Shown here piece after piece: positions 33,737-41,716 of a DNA stretch of 49,435 nt. Made by a program: the position numbers and the translations under genes. The notes beneath the pieces were generated by a model. The model made no database searches and was not told where the DNA came from. It was given only the letters and a program-made list of their open reading frames with translations. Source of the stretch: Actinomycetes bacterium (GTDB lineage Bacteria; Actinomycetota; Acidimicrobiia; Acidimicrobiales; Bog-793); contig JAKBAA010000013.1 in assembly GCA_021809425.1 (NCBI GenBank), forward strand, positions 1 through 49,435, written 5' to 3'. How positions within the stretch are numbered: position 1 is the first letter of the stretch; the number at the start of each line of letters is the position of its first letter.

Positions 33737-35247
33737 CAGGCCGTCCCCAGGCTCGGTCGTGCCCGCCGGGAAAGGACGACCGCGCCGTACGCGGCAAGGC
33801 CGACCGCTGCCGGGACGGCGCAGACGGCCATCCCGGCCACCCCGGTCGGGGCGATCCGGTCGGCGAGCAGCTCGAGCGCCACGGTCACCACCGTCGCCAC
33901 GGCGACCGCCCCCCACGGCACCTCCGACAAGAAGCTGGGCAGGTCCACCGAGATCTCCCGGTGGGCCAGGTGGAGGAAGTACAGGGTGCTCACCACCGCC
34001 CCGGCCGCCGTGCCGAGGGGCACCCCGAGCATGCCGATGGCGAGGGCGAGCGGGATGGTCAGCGCCACGTTGACGACGGCGCCGACGGCGAGGTAGCGGG
34101 ACTCGAGCCCCGGCCGCTCCACCGACTTGCTCAGCTCGCCCATCACCGTGCCGAGCAGCTGGACGGCCTGGCCGGCGAGCAGCACGCCGGCCACGACGCC
34201 GGCCGTCCGCTCGGCCCGCCCGAGCCAGTGGGGGATGGCCACGACGGCGGCCACGGCGCCCACCACGCAGAAGGCCGCCACGGCGCGCACCCAGAGCCGC
34301 TGGAGCCGGGCGAACGTGGTGAGCGTGCCGTGCAGGCCTTCCTGGCCGAAGGTGCGAGACAGCGTCACGGCGATCGGGCCGACGGCGTTCTGCGGCAGGT
34401 TGGACAGCTGGGTGGCGAAGTTGTAGCCGATCGAGTACAGCCCGACGTCGCCCACCGGGAAGAGGAGACCGACCAGGAGGGCGTCGACCTCGACCCCGAG
34501 CGAGCTCGACAGGGCGGCCGCCTGGACCCGGCTCGCGTAGCGGAGGAGCGGGCGGAGCTCGTCGCCGGGGAGCAGCCCGAGCAGGCCCGGCGCCAGGTAG
34601 TGGCGGGCACCGACCGCCGTGGCGGCGAGGGCCGTCGCCTGCATCCCGACGTTCGCCCAGAACAGCCCCATGATCCCCCGCCTCCCGCCGGTCAGCAGCA
34701 CGGCGAGCGCCGCATACACGGCCAGGGCGGCGATGCTCGTGGCGCTCATGAACCGCCACCGGTGCTCGGCCACGACCGCCCGGGCGAGCACCGCCTGGAG
34801 GGCGCTCGCAACGAGGAGCGGCATGGACGCCTGCAGCAGCGTCGCCGCCTGTCCGCGGAGGTGGGGGGTGGCGTGGAGCACGAGGGTGAGCTGCGGGGCG
34901 AGGACGGCAGCGACCGCGCCGACGGCGCCGAGCACGAGCACCAGCAGGCAGCTCGTCGTCACGAGCAGCGCCGACGCCCGACGCCGGTCGCCCGCACCGG
35001 CGTACACGGCGAGGTACCGCGACGACGCCGGCCCGAGCCCGCCGTCCAGGTTCGACAGCAGCCCCCGGAACGACGAGACGACGGCGAAGGTGCCGTAGGC
35101 GGCCAGGCCGAGACGGTGCACCAGCAGTGGCGTGAGCGCCAGGTTGACGAGCACGGAGACCACCTGGTTGGCACTGTTCCAGCCGAGCCCCCCGACGATC
35201 GTCCGCAGCGGCGACGCCTGGGTCGCCGGCGTCGTCGGGGTGGTCAC
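33736..35247 (-). CDS. Polysaccharide flippase (Wzx/MOP type)
   Basis: 503 residues with about 14 predicted membrane helices. The start GLGWNSANQVVSVLVNLALTPLLVHRLGLAAYGTFAV is the typical opening of polysaccharide transporters of the MOP superfamily. It would move a lipid-linked oligosaccharide unit across the cytoplasmic membrane. The start is GTG 35247, 68 bases from the divergent GH26-like gene. It is coupled to the glycosyltransferase gene 33736-32915. No clear Wzy polymerase accompanies it; the DUF2206-like protein at 41713 is a candidate. Confidence 0.88.
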   Translation of the reverse strand: MTTPTTPATQASPLRTIVGGLGWNSANQVVSVLVNLALTPLLVHRLGLAAYGTFAVVSSFRGLLSNLDGGLGPASSRYLAVYAGAGDRRRASALLVTTSCLLVLVLGAVGAVAAVLAPQLTLVLHATPHLRGQAATLLQASMPLLVASALQAVLARAVVAEHRWRFMSATSIAALAVYAALAVLLTGGRRGIMGLFWANVGMQATALAATAVGARHYLAPGLLGLLPGDELRPLLRYASRVQAAALSSSLGVEVDALLVGLLFPVGDVGLYSIGYNFATQLSNLPQNAVGPIAVTLSRTFGQEGLHGTLTTFARLQRLWVRAVAAFCVVGAVAAVVAIPHWLGRAERTAGVVAGVLLAGQAVQLLGTVMGELSKSVERPGLESRYLAVGAVVNVALTIPLALAIGMLGVPLGTAAGAVVSTLYFLHLAHREISVDLPSFLSEVPWGAVAVATVVTVALELLADRIAPTGVAGMAVCAVPAAVGLAAYGAVVLSRRARPSLGTA

Positions 35248-35303
35248 GCCAGGATCCCGTCGCCAGCTGCCCAGGCCGCCGGGGAGGCGGATGACCAGGG
35301 AAC

Positions 35304-35309
35304 TAGCAT
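35304..35309 (+). promoter_or_regulatory. -10 box of a leaderless transcript (GH26-like gene)
   Basis: TAGCAT, six bases, then GTG 35316. Confidence 0.5.
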
Positions 35310-35315
35310 CCAGTC

Positions 35316-36455
35316 GTGTCCGACGCAGTGGTGGGGCCCGCCTCGTGCAGGGCTGGTCGCCGGCGGCACGGCGGGCCGGCCGGTGGGCGTCGCGTCGGTC
35401 GCTCCCGGCACCGGGTGGTCCCGGTTGCCCTGCTCGCCGCGACCATCCTCCTTGCCCAAGCGACGCCCGGCGTCCTCCCTGCCTCGGCCGCCGCTCCGGC
35501 CCGCCCGCCTGCCGGTGCCGTGGCTGCCGGCGACACGAAGACGGCGTGCATCTACGTCGACCCCGGCGCCGGCCTGCGCCAGGCCGAGCGGGCCACCGGC
35601 CTGACGTACCGCTGCCTGGAGGTGTTCGTCACCGGCAGCAGCACCTGGTCCGCCTGGGCCAACCCGTGGATCACCCACCCCCAGTACGGCTACCGGGCAT
35701 GGCTGACCGCCTCGCCCGGCCCGCGCACGCTCGTGATCGCCACCAACCTCGTGCCGAACGACGCGGTGCGCCAGCCCGGCTGGCGGGCCCGCTGCGCGGC
35801 GGGTGAGGACGCCCGCTATGCCCGGCAGCTCGCCCGCAACCTCGTGTCGGCGGGCTACGGCGGATCGGTCATCCGGCTCGGTCCCGAGATGAACGGCGAG
35901 TGGGAGGTCGACTGGATCGGTCCGACGGTGGCCACCGAGCGGAGCTGGGCGGGCTGCTTCGCGCGCATCGTCACCGCCATGCGCTCGGCGCCCGGCGCCC
36001 GGTTCCTGTTCGACTGGAACGTCAACGCCGGCTACCAGCCGATCCCGCTCCTTCGCTACTACCCCGGCGACGCCTACGTGGACATCGTCGGTATCGACGC
36101 CTACGACGAGGCACCCCACCCGCTTCCCCCGGTCGGCTCGCCGGACCGCTGGTCGGTGCTCGTGAGCGAGCGGCTCGGCCTGCTCGAGGTGGCGGCGTTC
36201 GCCACGGCCCACCACAAGCCGCTGAGCATCCCCGAGTGGGGCACCATGAGCACGAACGGCGACGACGGCGCCTACGTGACGGCCATGGCGCGCTTCGTGG
36301 CCACCCACGTGGTGGCCTACCAGGCGTGGTACGACGCCGACAACAACCACGTGTACCCGCTCCAGGCGAACGTGGCGCCGCGGTCCTTCGCCGCCTATGT
36401 GGCTGCCTTCGGTCCCCGGCAGGGTGCACAGCACGAGCAGCAAGGTTCCGGCTGA
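35316..36455 (+). CDS. Secreted glycoside hydrolase, GH26-like
   Basis: 379 residues. The first 60 contain a basic stretch (RVGRSRHR), a hydrophobic helix (VVPVALLAATILLAQATPGVL) and an Ala-rich cleavage region (ASAAAPA), so it is exported. The catalytic domain has the clan GH-A pattern: acid/base E191 in RLGPEMNGEWEVDW and nucleophile E307 in LSIPEWGT, as in GH26 beta-mannanases and related enzymes. DIVGIDAYDE and YQAWYDAD are further conserved parts. In this locus it may trim the polysaccharide or free it from its carrier rather than feed on external mannan. The transcript appears leaderless. Confidence 0.85.
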   Translation: MSDAVVGPASCRAGRRRHGGPAGGRRVGRSRHRVVPVALLAATILLAQATPGVLPASAAAPARPPAGAVAAGDTKTACIYVDPGAGLRQAERATGLTYRCLEVFVTGSSTWSAWANPWITHPQYGYRAWLTASPGPRTLVIATNLVPNDAVRQPGWRARCAAGEDARYARQLARNLVSAGYGGSVIRLGPEMNGEWEVDWIGPTVATERSWAGCFARIVTAMRSAPGARFLFDWNVNAGYQPIPLLRYYPGDAYVDIVGIDAYDEAPHPLPPVGSPDRWSVLVSERLGLLEVAAFATAHHKPLSIPEWGTMSTNGDDGAYVTAMARFVATHVVAYQAWYDADNNHVYPLQANVAPRSFAAYVAAFGPRQGAQHEQQGSG

Positions 36456-36485
36456 GCGATTCGGAAGATGGCCGGGTTCGCTTCC

Positions 36486-36491
36486 TAGGAT
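36486..36491 (+). promoter_or_regulatory. Candidate -10 box of the nucleotide-sugar dehydrogenase gene
   Basis: TAGGAT about 55 bases before ATG 36546; no clear -35. A GGAGGA ribosome-binding site precedes the ATG. Confidence 0.35.
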
Positions 36492-36545
36492 GAACGTCGG
36501 GGCACCCACACGGGAAGCTGCGTGCGACGTGATCGGAGGAGCACC

Positions 36546-37946
36546 ATGGTCGGGAGGATCGCCGTCATCGGCAGCGGGTACGTCGGCGGCGTCGTTGCCG
36601 CCGGGTTCGCGCTCGTCGGGCACGACGTGACCGTGGTCGAGCGCGAGCGGGCCCGCCTCGCCCAGCTGCGGTCGGGTGTCGCCCCCTTCCGGGAGCCAGG
36701 GCTCGACCCGCTGCTGGCGAGCGGTCTCGCCTCGGGTCGCCTCCGCTTCACCGACGAGCTCGGCTCGGGGCTCGAGGGGGTCGATGTCGTGTTCGTCTGC
36801 GTCGGCACCCCGCCGGGAGCGGACGGCCGCCCCGACATGTCGGCCATGGCCACGGTTGCCGACGGGCTGTCGGCGCACCTCTCGGCCCACCAGATCGTGG
36901 TGACGAAGAGCACCGTCCCGATCGGCACCGGTCGGTGGCTGCGGGCACAGATCGAGGAGAACCGGGGCGCCGACGGCCCTGGCCGGTGGCCGGTCCGTGT
37001 CGTGTCCAACCCGGAGTTCCTTCGCGAGGGCCACGCCGTCGAGGACTTCCTCCACCCGGACCGGATCGTGCTCGGCAGCGACGACGCCGCCGCCCTGCAG
37101 CGTGTCGTCGAGCTCTACGAGCCGATCACCGCGCAGGCGATCCCCGGCGACAACAGCCAGCGGGGGCCCGTCCCGCTGCTCCTCACCGACCTCGCCACGG
37201 CGGAGATGACCAAGTACGCCTCCAACGCCTTCCTCGCCATGAAGATCAGCTTCGCCAACGAGATCGCCCACCTCTGCGAGCTCGTCGGCGCCGACGTGGG
37301 CGCCGTCGTCGACGGGGTCGGGCTCGACGTGCGCATCGGCCGCCCCTTCCTCGACGCCGGGCTCGGATGGGGTGGCTCGTGCCTCGGCAAGGACCTGTCG
37401 GCGCTCGTCGGCACCGCGGTCGAGTTCGGCTACCACCCAGCGCTGCTCGAGGCGGCCCTGCAGGTCAACGAGCACCAGCGCCAGCTCGTCGTCGACGAGC
37501 TGCTCCACCAGCTCCGCTCGCTGCGCGGCGCACGCATCGCCGTCCTCGGCCTCGCCTTCAAGCCGGGCACCGACGACGTGCGCGACGCCCCCGGCGTCGA
37601 CGTCGCCGGACGGCTCGCCGGCCGGGGAGCCTTCGTGGCCGTCTACGACCCCCTGGTCACCTCGTTGGACTCGCTCGACGGGGTCCGCTTCGCCGACGAT
37701 CCCTACGCGGCTGCCCGCGGCGCCGACGCCGTGGTGCTCGCCACCGACTGGCCGGAGCTCGCCGCCCTCGACCTCTACGAGCTCGCCCGGGCCATGCGCG
37801 GCGACCTGCTCTTCGACGGCCGCAACCTGTTCGACCCGGCCAAGGTGCGGGCGGCGGGCCTGCGCTACCTCGGCGTCGGCCGTCCGGCGGTCGGGGTCGA
37901 GCGTCCGTCCCCGCTGCCGCTCATGCCGCTCGCCACCACCCAGTAG
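36546..37946 (+). CDS. UDP-glucose/GDP-mannose 6-dehydrogenase family protein
   Basis: 466 residues. An NAD-binding Rossmann motif opens the protein (IAVIGSGYVGGVVAAGFA), followed by VFVCVGTPPG, KSTVPIGTG and NPEFLREGHAVEDF. The family catalytic Cys279 lies in GWGGSCLGKDL, and Lys in KYASNAFLAMKISFANE is present. The C-terminal substrate-binding domain has GLAFKPGTDDVRDAP. It probably oxidises UDP-glucose to UDP-glucuronate, though UDP- or GDP-sugars cannot be separated by eye. A GGAGGA site precedes the ATG. It supplies uronic acid for the glycan. The 3' end carries tandem 15-base repeats that include the stop codon. Confidence 0.93.
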   Translation: MVGRIAVIGSGYVGGVVAAGFALVGHDVTVVERERARLAQLRSGVAPFREPGLDPLLASGLASGRLRFTDELGSGLEGVDVVFVCVGTPPGADGRPDMSAMATVADGLSAHLSAHQIVVTKSTVPIGTGRWLRAQIEENRGADGPGRWPVRVVSNPEFLREGHAVEDFLHPDRIVLGSDDAAALQRVVELYEPITAQAIPGDNSQRGPVPLLLTDLATAEMTKYASNAFLAMKISFANEIAHLCELVGADVGAVVDGVGLDVRIGRPFLDAGLGWGGSCLGKDLSALVGTAVEFGYHPALLEAALQVNEHQRQLVVDELLHQLRSLRGARIAVLGLAFKPGTDDVRDAPGVDVAGRLAGRGAFVAVYDPLVTSLDSLDGVRFADDPYAAARGADAVVLATDWPELAALDLYELARAMRGDLLFDGRNLFDPAKVRAAGLRYLGVGRPAVGVERPSPLPLMPLATTQ

Positions 37947-37985
37947 GTCCCAGCCCAGTAGGTCCCAGCCCAGTCGGCCCCAGGC
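37941..37985 (+). repeat. Tandem 15-bp repeat over the dehydrogenase stop codon
   Basis: CAGTAGGTCCCAGCC at 37941 and 37956, with a diverged third copy at 37971. Two copies are identical, and the first supplies the TAG stop (37944-37946). It lies in the 53-base convergent intergenic gap. Confidence 0.8.
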
Positions 37986-37999
37986 CCGCATCGCCCGCC

Positions 38000-38866
38000 T
38001 CACCGGCCGATGCGGTGTCGGGCGAACACCGCGCGGATCTCACCCTCGCCGAGGGTGCCGAAGGCGCGCACCGAGTGGGTGACGAGCTTGCCCCGGGCGA
38101 GGAGGGACTCGGGGGGCGCCGGCAGCCCCTGCCAGCGGAGGGCGAGCGGGTCGTCCGGCCCGCCGAAGTCGCCGAGGCGGTAGCCGGCCGCACAGGCGAC
38201 GAGACCCATCAGGTGGTCCTCTCCGAGGCGGCTCGCCCGGAGCGCCGGCAGGTCGAGGTAGCCGCCGCCGGCGAGGGCGCGAGCGGTGGTGCCGCGCAGC
38301 AGGTAGGCGCCGCCGAGGGCGTGCTCGCCGTCGACGTAGCCGTGCGCCCGGGCCGCCGCCCGCAGGGCCCGCAGGAGGCGCCGGCGCTCCGGGTCGCCGA
38401 GACCGCGCAGCCCGCGCTCGCGCCCGAGGAGCGCGGCGGCGTCGGCGAAGCTGCGCCGGGTCCCGTCCGGACCGATGCGGTAGGAGCCGAGCAGCCCGAG
38501 GCGCTCGTCTTGGTCGAACCGCGCCATGGCGGCGCGCGCCAGGCCGCCGCCGAGCAGCAGCGCGTCGGCGTCGAGGCGCAGCACGACGTCGGCGTCGAGC
38601 AGGGCAAGGGCCGTCCGGATGCCGGCTGCCACCTTGACGAAGAGGCCGCCACGGTTGCCCGGAGCGCCGCCGGGCGCCGGCAGGATGCGCACCTCGGGCG
38701 GGAGCGGTGGCAGGTCGCCATGGTCGTCGACCACCACGACGCAGCGCGGTGCCTCCGTGTAGGCGAGGACGCTCTCCAACGTGTCGAGGAGGTCGTCCCT
38801 CGGGCCGGCCGGCAGGACGACGGCGAGCGCGGGCGCCGCCCGGGCGCCCCCCTCAGCGGGGGCCAT
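38000..38866 (-). CDS. Glycosyltransferase, GT2-like
   Basis: 288 residues. LAVVLPAGPRDDLLDTLESVLAYTE opens a GT-A fold, CVVVVDDHGDLP carries the donor Asp pair, and VLRLDADALLLGG holds the metal-binding D99-A-D101. The region HALGGAYLLRGTTARALA is the usual acceptor-side helix. No membrane helix. ATG 38866 is chosen because it overlaps the upstream gene by 14 bases. It is the last gene of the eight-gene operon. Confidence 0.8.
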   Translation of the reverse strand: MAPAEGGARAAPALAVVLPAGPRDDLLDTLESVLAYTEAPRCVVVVDDHGDLPPLPPEVRILPAPGGAPGNRGGLFVKVAAGIRTALALLDADVVLRLDADALLLGGGLARAAMARFDQDERLGLLGSYRIGPDGTRRSFADAAALLGRERGLRGLGDPERRRLLRALRAAARAHGYVDGEHALGGAYLLRGTTARALAGGGYLDLPALRASRLGEDHLMGLVACAAGYRLGDFGGPDDPLALRWQGLPAPPESLLARGKLVTHSVRAFGTLGEGEIRAVFARHRIGR

Positions 38867-40727
38867 CGAGCCGCCAGAGGAGCTCGGCTGCGAGCAGGGA
38901 GCGGGTGAGCCGCACGTGGCCGAGCGCCGCCAGCTGCGAGCGGTGGCAGGCGAGCGCCCGCAACTTCGTCCCGAGCTGCCGGCGGTGCAGCCCGACCTCG
39001 GCATCGGCCAGCTCGAACCCGGCGGCGCGAAGGCGTGCCATCGCCGCCACCACCTCGGCGGGCCGCTCGCTGCGATAGGGCAGCTCGGGATAGACGTGGA
39101 AGGTGGCGCCGGGGAGGCGCCGTGCCAGCTCCAGGCCGGCGCGTCCCACCAGCTCGTGGTCGGCGTGGCCGAGGCCCAACGGGACCACCCAGTCGTCGAC
39201 CTGCGCCGACTCGGCCAGCTGCGCCAGTGCCGCCACGACCGCCTCGGTCAGCGCCTCGTCGGGAGGTCCGAGGTAGGAGAAGCGCGCCGTTCGGTACTGC
39301 TCGTCCCAGAAGTCCAGATGGTCGCTGAACGCGTGCAGCACGTGCGAAGCGTTCTCGTCCTCCCACCGACGCTCCCCGATCACGTCATCGCCGGGATGGA
39401 ACCGCCGGGACCTCCCGTCCCAGACCGTGAGGCACGGCATCGGTCTCGGTCCGCCGGCGAACACCGTCACGACGTGGGCGCCCGGATGTGACGCGAGGAG
39501 CTGCGCGCAGCTGAGCACGGCGTCGTCGAGATGTGGCGCAACGACGGCGACGGTGCCGCTCACGCTTGCTGCCGCCGCTTCGGCCGGCGCACGTCGCCGG
39601 GGTCCTGCGCCCGCGTGCCCAGCGCCGGCGTGCCCAGCGCCCGACTGTCCGACGACGGCGCGGTAGACGGCCATCGTCGCCCGGGCCGAGGCGGTCCAGC
39701 TGAGCGACGCCGAGTAGGCGCGGGCTGCCGCCGCCATCGTGGCGAGGTCGGTGGCCGGCGCCGTCGCCACCTCGGCGAGCGCACGGCGTAGGTCGTCCGG
39801 ACGTCCCGGTTCGTAGCGGAGGGCGGCGCCGGCGGGCACGTCGTCGAGCTCGTGGCGGTCAGGGATGACCACCGGGAGGCCGAACCCGAGGCAGAGCAGC
39901 ACCGAGCTGGAGCTCGTCACGGAACGGTACGGGAGGGCGGCGGCGTCGGCGGCGGCGAAGTACAGCTGGAGCTCGTGGTCGGCCACGTAGCCGAAGCGCA
40001 GGATGACCCGGCGGCCGAGCCGGCGGGCGCGCCGCTCGAGCCGTCGCCGCAGGGCCGGACGAGCGCTCCCGGCGAGGAGCAGCCGGAGGGTGGTGTCCGG
40101 CGGGAGGGCGGCGGCAGCCTCGAGGAGGTCCTCCACCCCCTTTCGGGTCTCCATCGACCCGACGTACGCGACGACCCGCTCGTCCGCGGCGATGCCGAGG
40201 AGGCTGCGTGCGACGGCCCGGCCGACGAGCTTCGGTGCCGCCTCGCCGTACGGGCCGAACGGGATGACATGCACCTGCTCCGCTCCGAGCCGCTCGAGGG
40301 CCGGCAGCACGGCCTTCGAGTGGGCGATGACGGCGCTGGCCGTGCGCACGAGTGCCCGCCGTGCCGTCTCGTCGTCGTCGAAGACTCGACCGAGCGGGGC
40401 CAGGTTGTGGGCCGTCCAGACGACCGGCAGGCCGAGCAGGCGGGCGGTGCCGAGCACGAGCGAGTACCAGGCGCGTGACCACCGGCGGGCACCCGGCACC
40501 CAGCCGACCCAGGTGGGGGCGAACGGGTAGACCCAGTGCACGTGCAAGAGATTGGCGCCGCGTGCGCGGGCGTGGACGAGCTGGAAGGGGAGCAGCGCCA
40601 GGTTGACCGTCTGCGAACGGCTGGCCGTGGCGAGGTAGGTCAGCTCGACCGCCCCCGGCTCCATCGCACCGTAGAGGAGCGACTGGTACGGGTTGTCGGT
40701 GTTGCGGGGGAACACGAGCACCTTCAT
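38853..40727 (-). CDS. Fusion of GT4 glycosyltransferase and PIG-L/LmbE-type deacetylase
   Basis: 624 residues. The N-terminal 355 residues are a GT-B enzyme of family GT4: MKVLVFPRNTDNPYQSLLY, HVHWVYPFAPTW, VVWTAHNLAPLG, VIPFGPYG, YVGSMETRKGVEDLL and the acceptor-side element GFGLPVVIPDRHELDDVP. A linker with SGAGHAGAGHAGAG (about 362-375) leads to a PIG-L/LmbE domain beginning near 390: AVVAPHLDDAVLSCAQLL (Asp-Asp of the zinc motif at 399-400), DHLDFWDEQYR and VPLGLGHADHELVGRAG (further zinc-ligand His). PIG-L enzymes remove N-acetyl groups from GlcNAc-containing lipids or conjugates. The fused product could add an N-acetylated sugar and deacetylate it. A GGAGG site precedes ATG 40727, which also overlaps the upstream gene by four bases. 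Confidence 0.85.
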   Translation of the reverse strand: MKVLVFPRNTDNPYQSLLYGAMEPGAVELTYLATASRSQTVNLALLPFQLVHARARGANLLHVHWVYPFAPTWVGWVPGARRWSRAWYSLVLGTARLLGLPVVWTAHNLAPLGRVFDDDETARRALVRTASAVIAHSKAVLPALERLGAEQVHVIPFGPYGEAAPKLVGRAVARSLLGIAADERVVAYVGSMETRKGVEDLLEAAAALPPDTTLRLLLAGSARPALRRRLERRARRLGRRVILRFGYVADHELQLYFAAADAAALPYRSVTSSSSVLLCLGFGLPVVIPDRHELDDVPAGAALRYEPGRPDDLRRALAEVATAPATDLATMAAAARAYSASLSWTASARATMAVYRAVVGQSGAGHAGAGHAGAGPRRRAPAEAAAASVSGTVAVVAPHLDDAVLSCAQLLASHPGAHVVTVFAGGPRPMPCLTVWDGRSRRFHPGDDVIGERRWEDENASHVLHAFSDHLDFWDEQYRTARFSYLGPPDEALTEAVVAALAQLAESAQVDDWVVPLGLGHADHELVGRAGLELARRLPGATFHVYPELPYRSERPAEVVAAMARLRAAGFELADAEVGLHRRQLGTKLRALACHRSQLAALGHVRLTRSLLAAELLWRLDGPR

Positions 40728-41716
40728 GGCGACCTCCGGGCGGCCAGCCGTCCCAACCCGGCGAGCAGGCCTGCGCCGTAGGCAAGGTGGTCGATCACGG
40801 TGGCCACCGGGGCAGCCCGGCGGGCCCGCCAGGCAGTGGCGAGCGGCAGGAGCAGGTAGGCCGGACGGCGCCGGGCGAGCGGGAGGCCGACCAGGTAGGC
40901 GGCGTAGAGCAGCGGCACGGCGTCGCCGGCGTCCGGGCGTCGCCGGCGGACCGACTGCGGGCCGTTGCCGAGCACGTGCTTGGCGTACAGCCGTGCCCGT
41001 GCTTCGCCGTAGCGGAACGAGCGCCGCAGCTGGCGCCGCCGTGAGCCCCAGTCGTGCAGGACGACCGCGTCCGGGACGAGGCGGATCCGGAAGCCGGAGT
41101 GGACGGCGCGCCAGGTGAGGTCGATGTCGGAGCCGTAGGCGAACGACTCGTCGAACTCGCCCACCTCGTCGAGCACCCGGCGGTGCACCGCCAGGTTGAT
41201 CGTGGCCGCCTCCGACAGGTAGGTGGTCCCGGTCTGGTGGGCCCGGGCCGATGCGTACGGGTCGAGCTCGCCGAGCGCGCCGGTGACCCCGCAGGCCAGC
41301 AGCTCGCTGCCCCCGACGATCGGCCCGAGCAGGGCGGCGAGCCAACCCCGCTCGGGGATGCAGCCGCAGTCCGTGAAGACGACCACGTCGCCGTGGGCGG
41401 CTCGGACGCCGGCGTTGCGCTGGTGGGCGATCGACACGCCGACTCCGGGGGGCGGCTCGAAGGGGACCCAGATGACCCCGGGCGGGCGCAGCCCAGGATC
41501 GAGCGGTGCCCGGGAGGCGTCCACGACGACGAGCTCGACGGCCGGCACCAGGGTGGGGGCGACGCCGGCCACCTGGTGGCCGAGCGCCGAGAGCGTCGTC
41601 GCGAGGGCCGGCTCGTCCTTGCTCACGATCACGATCGACACCATCGACACGGCCGGCCGCACCGCCCGGGGCCTGCCGTCCCCGGCGCCGTCGCCGGCGA
41701 AGCGGTCGGCCGTCAC
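40724..41716 (-). CDS. Glycosyltransferase, GT2
   Basis: 330 residues of a GT-A enzyme with no membrane helix. Key parts: VSIVIVSKDEPALATTLSAL, VVVFTDCGCIPERGWLAALL with the metal site FTDCG instead of the usual DXD, and GSDIDLTWRAVHSGFRI as acceptor and base region. The GTG start overlaps the stop of the preceding large membrane protein (GTGA); an internal ATG at 41644 is less likely. The stop overlaps the start of the GT4/PIG-L fusion. Confidence 0.85.
   Translation of the reverse strand: MTADRFAGDGAGDGRPRAVRPAVSMVSIVIVSKDEPALATTLSALGHQVAGVAPTLVPAVELVVVDASRAPLDPGLRPPGVIWVPFEPPPGVGVSIAHQRNAGVRAAHGDVVVFTDCGCIPERGWLAALLGPIVGGSELLACGVTGALGELDPYASARAHQTGTTYLSEAATINLAVHRRVLDEVGEFDESFAYGSDIDLTWRAVHSGFRIRLVPDAVVLHDWGSRRRQLRRSFRYGEARARLYAKHVLGNGPQSVRRRRPDAGDAVPLLYAAYLVGLPLARRRPAYLLLPLATAWRARRAAPVATVIDHLAYGAGLLAGLGRLAARRSP

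Noticed and set aside
38853-40727. Mycothiol biosynthesis (MshA-MshB fusion)
   Set aside because: The domain types match, but the gene sits in a polysaccharide operon and the GT4 half lacks the wording I would expect of MshA; left as an alternative only.
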